Source: JANQTF01 sp036835375
GTDB lineage: Bacteria; Bacteroidota; Bacteroidia; J057
Assembly (NCBI GenBank): GCA_036835375.1
Contig: DAITMB010000117.1
Coordinates: 1-15,488, forward strand
DNA: 15,488 bases
Reading direction: 5' to 3'
In this document: in pieces, positions 6,920-15,000 of the stretch
Layout: every line of letters starts with the position of its first letter
Position numbering within the stretch: position 1 is the stretch's first letter
Made by a program: the position numbers and the translations under genes
The notes under the pieces: model-generated
The model's database searches: none
Told to the model about the DNA's origin: nothing
What the model saw: the letters and a program-made list of their open reading frames with translations, nothing else

Positions 6920-7474
6920 ATGAGACAAGCGAGCATTTTATTTCTACTGGCTGTGTTGACCACAACAGGTGTCCAAGCCCAGCGGCTGATGACCAGAAAC
7001 GGCCACGTGTGGTTTCATTCTCACACACCCGTGGAAGACATCGAAGCACACAACTACCAAACGACGAGCATCATTGACCCCGCTACGGGGAATCTTGCCT
7101 TTGTGCTACTGATGGCTGGATTTCAGTTTGAAAAGGCGCTGATGCAGACGCACTTCAACGAGAAGTATGTTGAATCAGACAAATTTCCCAAAGCGACTTT
7201 TGATGGAAAAATCACCAACACCTCAGACATTGATTTTGCCGTCAATGGTACTTACGCTGCCAAGGTAAAAGGTACGCTCACTATTCACGGTGTAGGAAAG
7301 GAGATAGAGACCTCCGGCAAAATCACAGTTCTTGACGGCCAGGTTTCTGCTACAGCGACTTTCCCCATTAACCTCGCTGATCATGATATTGCCGTTCCCG
7401 GCATTGCACGAAATAAGGTTGCCGAAGTCGTGAATGCCCATGTGGACATCAAATATGGGCCACAAGGCAATTGA
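6920..7474 (+). CDS. YceI-family periplasmic protein
   Basis: This 184-residue protein has a cleavable signal peptide (about 1-20, cut after VQA). The rest is a YceI domain, an extended lipocalin-like beta-barrel that in characterised relatives binds polyisoprenoids. Family signs include HVWFHSHTPVEDIEAHN near the start, GFQFEKALMQTHFNEKYVESDKFPKATF in the middle (written as its known conserved core) and GTLTIHGVGKE. A lipid or quinone ligand is known for the family, not shown here. The pairing with a cytochrome lipoprotein upstream and a DUF5777 barrel downstream fits a role in envelope electron or lipid-carrier handling. No clear -7 box precedes it (TATCCTTT at 6905 is a poor match), so it is probably transcribed with the cytochrome gene. 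Confidence 0.9.
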   Translation: MRQASILFLLAVLTTTGVQAQRLMTRNGHVWFHSHTPVEDIEAHNYQTTSIIDPATGNLAFVLLMAGFQFEKALMQTHFNEKYVESDKFPKATFDGKITNTSDIDFAVNGTYAAKVKGTLTIHGVGKEIETSGKITVLDGQVSATATFPINLADHDIAVPGIARNKVAEVVNAHVDIKYGPQGN

Positions 7475-7521
7475 TGACCTACCTTATTCCATTTCCGAAT
7501 TACATCTGAAAAGTTCTTGCT

Positions 7522-7564
7522 GAAGGCGGGGAAGTGATCTTGTTAGAGCTCATTTCCCTGCTTC
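7522..7564 (+). promoter_or_regulatory. Long intercistronic hairpin between the YceI and DUF5777 genes
   Basis: The RNA can fold GAAG (7522-7525) with CTTC (7561-7564) and then, past one bulged G at 7526, CGGGGAAGTGA (7527-7537) with TCATTTCCCTG (7550-7560), including two G-U pairs. That is 15 base pairs in all. Three more pairs are possible in the loop (TCT 7538-7540 with AGA 7545-7547). The 3' side is followed by TCCATTTCAACC, not a clean T-run. It may stabilise the upstream message, attenuate read-through or tune translation of the barrel gene, which starts 24 nt later. Confidence 0.5.
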
Positions 7565-7588
7565 CATTTCAACCCTTCACCCACTACA

Positions 7589-8512
7589 ATGATGAAACCA
7601 TTATTTCCCTTATCGTTCCTGCTGATGGTCCTCCTTTCTCTTGCCACCCCGGGCCTCGCGCAGGGAGAGCTTCTCAATATGATCGAGGAAATGGAAGAGG
7701 AACAGCGAGAATTCACCATAGCTACTTTCAAGACGACCCGGGTGGTCAACGGCCAAAGCATCGAAATGCCTGCTCCGGGTGTGATGCAAATGAATATTTC
7801 GCACAGATTCGGTACGCTCAATGGGGGTTTTTACGACCTTTTTGGGCTGGACCAGGCGAATATGCACATGGGATTCGAGTTTGGTCTCACACCTTGGCTG
7901 GCACTTGCGGTGGGCCGCAGCAACATCAACAAGACCTACGACAGTTTTTGGAAGATCAAACTGCTTCGACAAAGTAAAGGAAAAATGGTCATGCCCATCT
8001 CCCTCGCCTACACGGGCGGCATCACCGTGAATACGCTTCGCTGGCAGGATCCTTCCCGAGAAAATTTATTCACCTCTCGCCTATCTTACTACCACCAGTT
8101 GCTCCTTGCCCGAAAATTTGGTGATCGGCTGAGTTTACAACTCTCCCCTACCGTCATTCACCGCAATCTTGTAGCAACTGCAGTGGAAGAAAACGACGTA
8201 TTTGCCCTCGGGATCGGCGGGCGCATCAAGGTATCGGGGAGCGTGACCATCAATGCGGAGTATTTCTACCTTTTGCCCGGCCACACCGCCGATAACTTCA
8301 CCAACGGACTCTCTATTGGGGTGGACATTGAAACTGGCGGGCACGTGTTCCAGCTGATCTTTAGCAATGCGCTTGGCATGACGCCCAATTTTTATGTCGC
8401 CGAGAACTTCGACTCTTGGCAAAACGGGGGGATCCGATTTGGATTCAACCTCTCTCGCGTGTTCACCCTCTCCAAGAAAGCTGACATCTGGGACGGTCGT
8501 GAGGTGAAATGA
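7589..8512 (+). CDS. DUF5777-family outer-membrane beta-barrel protein
   Basis: This 307-residue protein has a signal peptide (about 1-24, ending near GLAQ) and a mature part of alternating hydrophobic beta-strands, as in outer-membrane barrels. The sequence after residue 45 matches what I remember of the DUF5777 family of Bacteroidota: FKTTRVVNGQSIEMPAPG, MNISHRFGTLNGGF, FDLFGLD-like and FNLSRVFTL at the end. Its function is unknown. Two ATG codons (7589 and 7592) are possible and differ by one Met. It is the last of the four co-directional envelope genes and is followed by a strong terminator. Association of DUF5777 with YceI and small cytochromes suggests a shared envelope process. Confidence 0.82.
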   Translation: MMKPLFPLSFLLMVLLSLATPGLAQGELLNMIEEMEEEQREFTIATFKTTRVVNGQSIEMPAPGVMQMNISHRFGTLNGGFYDLFGLDQANMHMGFEFGLTPWLALAVGRSNINKTYDSFWKIKLLRQSKGKMVMPISLAYTGGITVNTLRWQDPSRENLFTSRLSYYHQLLLARKFGDRLSLQLSPTVIHRNLVATAVEENDVFALGIGGRIKVSGSVTINAEYFYLLPGHTADNFTNGLSIGVDIETGGHVFQLIFSNALGMTPNFYVAENFDSWQNGGIRFGFNLSRVFTLSKKADIWDGREVK

Positions 8513-8582
8513 TCTTGGGCTTGCGCAGAAAGGGTAGCCGAAGAAAACTACACCTCTGAGCTGTCATTCTCTTCTACATGAA

Positions 8583-8621
8583 AATAGCCGGAGTACGATG
8601 AATCATCGCGCTCCGGCTATT
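8583..8621. terminator. Strong bidirectional intrinsic terminator
   Basis: AATAGCCGGAG (8583-8593) pairs perfectly with CTCCGGCTATT (8611-8621). Inside, after a 2-by-2 internal loop, CGATG (8596-8600) pairs with CATCG (8604-8608) around an AAT loop. TGTTTT follows on the right and AAAA precedes on the left, so both strands have a U-rich tail. It sits 70 bp after the DUF5777 stop and 28 bp past the stop of the convergent lamin-tail gene, and would end both transcripts. Confidence 0.88.
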
Positions 8622-8648
8622 GTTTTGAAGGTTTACTTCAGCTCTACA

Positions 8649-11600
8649 CTAGTTTTTCATCCAGCGCTGCATCCACATTCCTTCAGCGGTCTCGACCCGA
8701 AGGAGGTAGATACCAGCAGGAAGATCCTGTGTATTGAGGTCAACCTGCTGATTCTGGCCCACTGCTTCGCGGAGGACTTGGCCATGGAGGTTGATCATGC
8801 TCACCTTGGACATGACAATGCTGCTTTCCACACGCAAAAAGTCAGTTCCTGGGTTGGGGAATGCTTTTACCAGGCCTGCAGGCAGAAGGTCAGTAATGTT
8901 AGTGGTCTCAACAATGGTGAGGGTCAAAGTTCCGGTAGTGATCACGGTACCTGCATCGTCCGATACGAGATTCAAGACAATGGTCTCAGGCCCTTCGACA
9001 ATTCCATCATCAATGATCGTCACGACGACTTCGAAAGTATCGCTGTCTCCGCATCCTTCCAGTATCTCAGCGAAAGCTGGCAGGGTGAAGTCAGTACCTT
9101 CCGTAGCGGTAGAAGTAGCATCAACTTCCAGGCTAATGAGCGTCACGTTGGGGTTTGCATTGCCGAGGAAAACCTCAAAAGTGTAGGTTCCAGCAGTCTC
9201 ATCCACCTCATCTACATCAATGCTCAAGTCAGCTGTCTCAGCAGGAAGAGAGATAAGGTCTGTGAGGAACTGTGGGAATAATTGGTAGCCGCTCGTAAAT
9301 GGAGCAGAATTCTTGAACTGAGCGCCGATGCCACGGATGTTGATGAAGCCGACGGGTGCGTTGCTTCCATCAATCTCGGTCTCCTTGTCGATGCGAACCA
9401 AGAAGGTGTCCACACCATTGGTGAAAAGGACGTTGGCATTGTTGCCTTCTGTCGGCCATATAGANNNNNNNNNNNNNNNNNNNNNNNNNNNNNNNNNNNN
9501 NNNNNNNNNNNNNNNNNNNNNNNNNNNNNNNNNNNNNNNNNNNNNNNNNNNNNNNNNNNNNNNNCCATCGGTGGTGTCGCGAAGAGCAAACTGAAGTCCA
9601 GTCACTGCGAGATTGACACCATACACCAAGCCTCTGAGTTCGCAACGAACACCTACGGAATCGGCAATCCCGTCACCGTCGGCGTCTTCGGTCACGAGAC
9701 CAATGCTGTACACAGGGTAGTCGTTGTCAACAATCGTGAGGGTAAATACTGAGTCAGCGCCAATGACGGCTCCGTTGGTCGCGTTGGTCAGGGTGAGCAC
9801 AACGGTTTCGTCAGATTCAACATCCGTATCATCAATGATGGTGATGTCAAATGTGATGGGGCCGGTAGCACCAGCTGCGAACACGAGGGTCGTATCAGCA
9901 AAGGTAAAGTCATCGCCCAAGGTAGCAGTAGAAGCCGCAGACAGGGCAACCGTGACAGCGAACGTATCGGAAGTCGGATTGATCAATTCTACGCTCACGG
10001 TCGCTGTACCTGCATCTTCGTTCACAGAAAGCGCCGTTGCTGTAAAGCTGATCTCAGTAGCTGTGACAGGAGGAGCACAAACGTTGGCATGGCTACCCAA
10101 TTCTGTGAACGTGTTTTGTGGAAACACCTCCCACTGCGTAGCTCCGAGCGCCCAATCGGTGGTGCCTTCGGTGACAGTGAATTTCCGTACAAGCGTAAAT
10201 TCTGAAGTAGCACCAGTTCCTACAGGCCAGTTTGTACCAGGATCTTGTCCTACTATCCCGATGATGTCAAGGGTATCATTGGTCGCGAAGCGCACCAGCA
10301 CAATCGCGTCGTCTCCGTTATAAAAAGTCGCAGATCCTGTGGTGTCAGACACCGCGAGGACGGCGGGATCAGCCGAAGGATTCCCGATGACATACACGTC
10401 ATAAGGTGCGAGAATACCGCTGATTCTGAATGTATCAGCGTTCAGGCCCCCATTGTTGAACCGGAGCACATGGTACTCGCTTAGGTCCACAGGCATGGGA
10501 GACGGGTTGTAGATCTCCAAGGCTTTGTTGTTGCCGCTTCCTTCCAGGTATTCGGAGAAGAACAATTCGTCACAGCCCGAGGCAAGAACTTGGCACAAGC
10601 TGGTGTGCGATCCAAAAAAGCTGAAATCATCCTGCGGATACACGTCCCACTGATCTTGCGAAATCGTCCAGTCTGTGGTTCCGGCGTCCACGCCAATTTT
10701 TCTGACCAGGGTAAAATCAGCGGTGCTACCACTGCCTACAGGCCATGAAACACCTGGATCTTGTCCAAGAATGCCGATGATATCAATGGTGTCGCTCGTC
10801 GCCACATTGATGAGTAACAAAGCATCATCTCCATTGAAGAAGGTGAGGTCGTCTAATGTATCCGCAAGTGCTGTCAAGGCCGCGTTAGCAGCGGGGTTCA
10901 CGATGGAGAACACGCTGTAGGGAGCCAATTTGCCCTGCATGTCCAGGATATCACCATTGATCACCGCACCGTTGTTATAACGGTGAACTTGATAGTCTGT
11001 CAAATCGATCGTATCAGCGGTAGGGTTATACACTTCAACCGCTTTGTTTTGTCCGCTGCCTTCCAAGTACTCTGAAAAAAACAAATCGGCACAACCAGAA
11101 ACTGCCGATTCACAGTTGCTGATGTGAAAGCCGAAGAAGTTATAATCATTTTGGGGATACACGTCCCATTGTGTGGAGCTCAAAGCCCAGTCTTTGGTAC
11201 CTGCATCGACAGAAGCCATGCGTACGAGGGTGAATTCGGAAGTGGCACCCGTACCCACGGTCCAATTGGTGCCTGGATTATTACCTAAGATTCCAATGAT
11301 GTCGAGGGTATCATTGGTCGTGGTGTGAATGAGCAGGAGCGCATCATTTCCATTGTAGAATGTAATGTCGTCCAATGTGTCGGCAAGTGCGACTAAGATC
11401 GGGTCGGCTTGAGGGTTCACAGCTTTGAACACGTCATAAGGTGCCAGCATTCCCTGCATGTCGAGGATGTCAGGGTTGGTGGTTCCTCCATTGTTGAAGC
11501 GATGAACTTGGTAGTCGGCCAAATCGATAGCTGAACCCGTGGGGTTGTAGATCTCAATGGCTTTGTTATCACCACTTCCTTCGATGTACTCGGAAAAAAA

Positions 11601-11681
11601 CAAGTCGGCGCACTGGCCGAACATGTGTCCCGAGCCCATCAGAAGAAGGAGTAAAGGAAGAAGGGTTTTGGCTCTAAGCAT
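8649..11681 (-). CDS. Large secreted lamin-tail/Calx-beta protein with T9SS type A sorting domain
   Basis: This product is about 1010 residues as assembled; the true length is unknown because of the N gap. A signal peptide covers 1-23 (MLRAKTLLPLL onward, likely cut before QCADLFF). Three lamin-tail-domain (LTD) repeats follow at 24-190, 197-363 and 370-535, each opening with a version of FFSEYLEGSGNNKAIEIYNP. A Calx-beta domain lies at about 543-653. An OB-like domain begins near 677 (VGVRCELRGLVYGVN), is cut by the gap at 706-739 and resumes at PTEGNNANVLFTNG with its VRID and FINIRGIGAQF strands. A second Calx-beta domain lies at 815-925. The T9SS type A tail is 932-1010 (AFPNPGTDFLRV; LPAGIYLLRV; ending WMQRWMKN). 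LTD plus OB-like domains are commonly attached to extracellular nucleases of the ExeM/EEP type, but no nuclease motif is visible here. It is a surface or released protein, possibly binding DNA or calcium. Confidence 0.85.
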   Translation of the reverse strand: MLRAKTLLPLLLLLMGSGHMFGQCADLFFSEYIEGSGDNKAIEIYNPTGSAIDLADYQVHRFNNGGTTNPDILDMQGMLAPYDVFKAVNPQADPILVALADTLDDITFYNGNDALLLIHTTTNDTLDIIGILGNNPGTNWTVGTGATSEFTLVRMASVDAGTKDWALSSTQWDVYPQNDYNFFGFHISNCESAVSGCADLFFSEYLEGSGQNKAVEVYNPTADTIDLTDYQVHRYNNGAVINGDILDMQGKLAPYSVFSIVNPAANAALTALADTLDDLTFFNGDDALLLINVATSDTIDIIGILGQDPGVSWPVGSGSTADFTLVRKIGVDAGTTDWTISQDQWDVYPQDDFSFFGSHTSLCQVLASGCDELFFSEYLEGSGNNKALEIYNPSPMPVDLSEYHVLRFNNGGLNADTFRISGILAPYDVYVIGNPSADPAVLAVSDTTGSATFYNGDDAIVLVRFATNDTLDIIGIVGQDPGTNWPVGTGATSEFTLVRKFTVTEGTTDWALGATQWEVFPQNTFTELGSHANVCAPPVTATEISFTATALSVNEDAGTATVSVELINPTSDTFAVTVALSAASTATLGDDFTFADTTLVFAAGATGPITFDITIIDDTDVESDETVVLTLTNATNGAVIGADSVFTLTIVDNDYPVYSIGLVTEDADGDGIADSVGVRCELRGLVYGVNLAVTGLQFALRDTTDXXXXXXXXXXXXXXXXXXXXXXXXXXXXXXXXXXSIWPTEGNNANVLFTNGVDTFLVRIDKETEIDGSNAPVGFINIRGIGAQFKNSAPFTSGYQLFPQFLTDLISLPAETADLSIDVDEVDETAGTYTFEVFLGNANPNVTLISLEVDATSTATEGTDFTLPAFAEILEGCGDSDTFEVVVTIIDDGIVEGPETIVLNLVSDDAGTVITTGTLTLTIVETTNITDLLPAGLVKAFPNPGTDFLRVESSIVMSKVSMINLHGQVLREAVGQNQQVDLNTQDLPAGIYLLRVETAEGMWMQRWMKN
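9465..9564. other. Assembly gap (100 N)
   Basis: Exactly 100 undetermined bases lie inside the OB-like domain of the lamin-tail protein. A round 100 is a common placeholder for a gap of unknown size. The reading frame is the same on both sides when the gap is taken as 100, which fits any true size of 3n+1. The strands missing from the domain suggest that the real gap is larger, roughly 230-300 bp. Confidence 0.97.
10077..11612 (-). repeat. Three tandem lamin-tail-domain repeats with a 519-bp period
   Basis: The coding repeats span 11612-11112, 11093-10593 and 10574-10077. Each unit starts exactly 173 codons after the previous one. Conserved anchors in each are FFSEY.EGSG.NKA, the LAPY segment, a DTLDIIGI/DTIDIIGI strand, a SEFTLVRK/ADFTLVRK strand, and TQWDVYPQ or a variant. 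Repeats 1 and 2 look closer to each other than to 3. This is internal gene duplication, not a mobile element. Confidence 0.85.
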
Positions 11682-11716
11682 GATGTTTTGGAATTGGTAA
11701 AAAAAGTAGAGGCACG

Positions 11717-11724
11717 CAAAGATA
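11717..11724 (-). promoter_or_regulatory. -7 promoter box of the lamin-tail gene
   Basis: The minus strand reads TATCTTTG, a perfect match to the Bacteroidota TAnnTTTG box. It lies 35 bp upstream of the ATG at 11681, giving a leader of about 28 nt. No TTG sits 17-23 bp further upstream. A TTTG at 11762-11765 (minus strand) is too far, so the -33 element is weak or missing. Confidence 0.6.
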
Positions 11725-11833
11725 AGGGTAAGCTAGATGAATGACCCTGATCTGGCATTATCAAATTGTAAAAATTACGGCTATCTTCTTAGGAATTTTC
11801 CAAAATCAGCAGCACAAAGTCTTCTTTTCTGCT

Positions 11834-11841
11834 CATCTTTG
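11834..11841 (+). promoter_or_regulatory. Candidate -7 box of the small ORF
   Basis: CATCTTTG differs from TAnnTTTG only at its first base. It is followed directly by the perfect palindrome GTAGCGCTAC (11841-11850), which would cover the start of transcription, and then by an A-rich stretch leading to the ATG at 11871. No TTG is seen 17-23 bp upstream. Confidence 0.3.
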
Positions 11842-11870
11842 TAGCGCTACCTCCAACAAACCAAAGAAAT

Positions 11871-11996
11871 ATGACGATGTTGGATGCTTTTTTCGAAATA
11901 TTGCACCCGTCAGCTTCACGGATTCGAGTTCAGTCGCACATCGCATATCCAGAATACACATTCTTGGATAATCCTGTGATGACATCTTTTTATTGA
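11871..11996 (+). CDS. Possible 41-residue small protein
   Basis: An open frame of 41 codons runs from an ATG with the A-rich context AACCAAAGAAAT to TGA at 11994-11996. The peptide starts MTMLDAFFEIL and ends NPVMTSFY, with aromatic and hydrophobic residues spread evenly, no Cys and no membrane segment. I do not recognise it. In favour: a promoter-like box 30 bp upstream, the A-rich start context, and the absence of any other gene in this 335-bp space. Against: it is short, and alternative frames of similar length exist by chance. It could also be the remnant of a larger gene. Confidence 0.3.
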   Translation: MTMLDAFFEILHPSASRIRVQSHIAYPEYTFLDNPVMTSFY

Positions 11997-12016
11997 TAAA
12001 ATGTACAAAGATCTTT

Positions 12017-15000
12017 TTATCGAATCAGCGTCACATCGCCCGTTCGACGGATGATATTCCCGTCATTCAGGGTGACGCTTACCCGATACACATAGACACC
12101 CTCAGGCGCTGGGCCACCTTGCAGGCTATGGCCGTCCCACGCCATGTTCGGCCCGCTGCCACGCCAGATCACCATACCCCAGCGAGAATAGATCTCTACC
12201 TCCATCGACACAATGCCTTCACCCTGAATCCTGAAATGGTCATTGATGTTATCACCATTGGGCGTGAATGCATTTGGAAAATAAAGTCTGCCGTCGGGAA
12301 TGACCTCGAAAGAGAGCGTGTCGAAGTCCGGGCAAGCGCGATAGAGGTCCCAAGCTGTAAGGATGACCGTGTAGATCCCCGGCCCCGGATAGCGATGCAT
12401 CGGCTCAAAGTTCGTAGAGACTGCGCTGCCGTCGCCGAAGGACCAATCATAGAACACCGCGTGTTGCGACTCATTGGCAAACTGCATAGCTGCCGCCTGC
12501 GACTCCAATACTGGACCCGAAATATCGGGATACCGCACGCCAGCTTCCGCGATGGGCGTAGCCCTCAACCCGATCTCAACGTCAAAAAGGCTTTCGCAGC
12601 CCAGCGAATCCCACACCATCACGACATAAGTGCCCTCAGCCAAATTGCCGCGGGCAGATCCTTCCGTAGATCCATCCTGCCACGCATAAGAAAAGGGAGC
12701 GCCATTGCTGCCGATTGCCCGCAGCGACACATATCCATCTTGCTGGCCACAGCTGGCATCCATCAGCGTATCGATCACCAGCTCGATCGTATCCGGATCA
12801 GTCAAAGTCCATTGTCCAGGGAAAAAGCAATTGTTCGCATCGTACATTTCTACTTCGTAGGTCCTACTCGATAGCCCGGTCAGGCTCGTGCCAAACAGGT
12901 CCAGCCCTGACCACTGGTAGAGATAGTCGCCTACCCCACCATTTCCCTGAATCTCAATTCTTCCATCCTGATCTCCTGTACAGGTGGGATGGGTGATCTG
13001 GGCTAAGATGGAGAGCGGAGGTGGTGCCAGCAGTTCCACCGTATCGCTGAGATACACACAGTCATTTCCATCCAAAACGGTGAGTGCATATCTCCCCGCC
13101 TCCAGATTGGTTACTGGTACTGACACCTGAACCGGTCCTATTCGGAATCGATACGGTGTCACACCGCCTGAGATCGTTGCCGAAAACGACCCGTCGGAGT
13201 TGCCATCGCAGCGAACGGCAAAACCATTGTGTGGCGTGAGGGGAAAAACCTCTGTCTGGACTTCTGATGGCTCCTGCAAAATCACCGATGTAGTGTCGCT
13301 ACAGCCGAGGCTATCGGTAACAATTACTTGATATGTTCCAGCAATCAATTGGCTCACCATATTTCCTGTGCTCCCAGTCTCCCAAACATAGCTATAGGGA
13401 CCCATTCCCCCCATTGCCGACGCATTCGCAGCTCCTTCCCCACCAGGACACTGAATCGCAAAGCCATTATAAGGAGTGATCGCTGTGGCCAACGCCTGAA
13501 TGGCTTCGAGGGAATCCACCTCAACGCTGGTTTCGGCTACGCAGCCGTTGGCATCTCGCACAAATACTTGATGAAGTCCTAGCGGGTAGCCTGCGACAAT
13601 CGAGTCAGCTTGAAAGACAATGCCATCACGAGAATATTGGTAAGGCATTGTCCCTCCCATTCCAGCGGCGCGAATGACTCCGCTGCTATCCCCCTGGCAA
13701 TGAATACCTATGAAAAGATCTGCCGATAACATCAGTGAATCGGGCTGACCCAAGAGCGCAGGGATGTGAATGATACATCCGTTGCCGTCGCGAATGCTGA
13801 TCCACCATTGTCTGGCAGGCAAATTTCCGATCGTATTGCCGAGCGAGAAATTCAAGCTGTCGATTGCGAACTCGTATGGGCCAGCGCCCCCACTTGCCTG
13901 CACTGTGAAGCTGCCACTGGCATCGCCGTAACAAAGCGGCTCCTTCGAATCAATGATCTCAGCAAATAAGCCTCCCGGACCCGTGATCTGCACGTGTGCG
14001 GTGTCCACACAGCCCTGAGCGTCGGTCACAGACACCGGAAAAATCCCTACAAATAGCGAATCGAAGACGCCACTTTGATTGGCCTGTTGCCCGAGCACAA
14101 AATGGTAGGTACCACCTGGACCCGTTGTGCCGCCTGTGGCTGAAAGTTGCGCCCAGCCCGTCTGCTGCCCGAAGCAGTTCACATCACCCAGGCTATCCAC
14201 ACTCAGCTGTAGTGGAAGCGGTTCCACGAGAAAGACCGACTCAGAAGCCGCGCAACCATTTGCGTCGAGCACCGTGAGGCTTTGCGTGCCCGCCTGCAAG
14301 CCTGTCAGCGTGAAGGGCGGCGGCGCCCCGTTAAGGGTGTAGGGGCCCACCCCACCTGACACAGCTACGCTGACCGAACCGTCGGAAGCGCCATGACAGA
14401 GCGGGTTGGTTACGCTCAACACATTGATCACGAGGGGCGATGGTTCTACTATGGAGATAGAGGTGCTTTGCTCGCAACCAGAATCATCACGCACTTCCAA
14501 CAGATAAGTACCTGCACCCAAGCCGGAGAAGACATTGCCGCTCTGCCAGGGACCGCCCTGAAGGCGAAATTCATAGGGAGGTGACCCCACCAGTACCGAG
14601 GCCGTCACCTGACCGTCGGAAGATCCAGCACATGACACTGGCGTAGAGGAAGAAGTAAACGACAATTCGGAAACCCGAACAATGAATTTTGTGGTGTCCG
14701 AACATCCTTGGCTATAAACCCTGATCAACCTATATTCAGTAACGGTGTCAACTGGCGTAGCCACGGGGTTGGGACAACTGAAGCAGCTCAACGTCGGATC
14801 ATTCGCCCAAATAAAGGTTCCTGAACCCGGACCACCCTGAAGTTGCACTTGCTCCCCTGCACATATTGTGGTATCGATCTGGACTGGTTGCACAATCCCA
14901 ACTATATTTTGGATTTCAGTCTGCGTAAGGGCTTGGTTAAAGAGTCGTAAGTCGTCTAGTTTCCCTTTGAAGTATTGTAGTGGAGAACCAGGATTAGAAG

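Larger units (their letters stand above)
11682..12016. other. 335-bp intergenic region between two large secreted-protein genes
   Basis: It holds the promoter of the lamin-tail gene (right to left), a plus-strand -7-like box at 11834, a 10-bp palindrome at 11841-11850, a possible 41-codon gene at 11871-11996, and a 13-bp imperfect direct repeat beside the stop codon of the adhesin gene. The region from 11741 to 11833 shows nothing I can name. Confidence 0.6.

Noticed and set aside
8598..9281. A 227-residue plus-strand frame.
   Set aside because: It begins inside the terminator hairpin and is antisense to the Calx-beta and sorting domains of the lamin-tail protein, which are clearly coding.
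11995..12021. GATAAAA...TTTTATC as a terminator of the adhesin gene.
   Set aside because: The stem is a 7-bp A/T-rich dyad overlapping the stop codon, and on the minus strand it is followed by A residues, not a U-run.
11993..12874. A 293-residue plus-strand frame.
   Set aside because: It is antisense to the sorting, PKD and SprB-repeat region of the adhesin, is rich in Arg, His and Ile in a low-complexity way, and has no domain or promoter.
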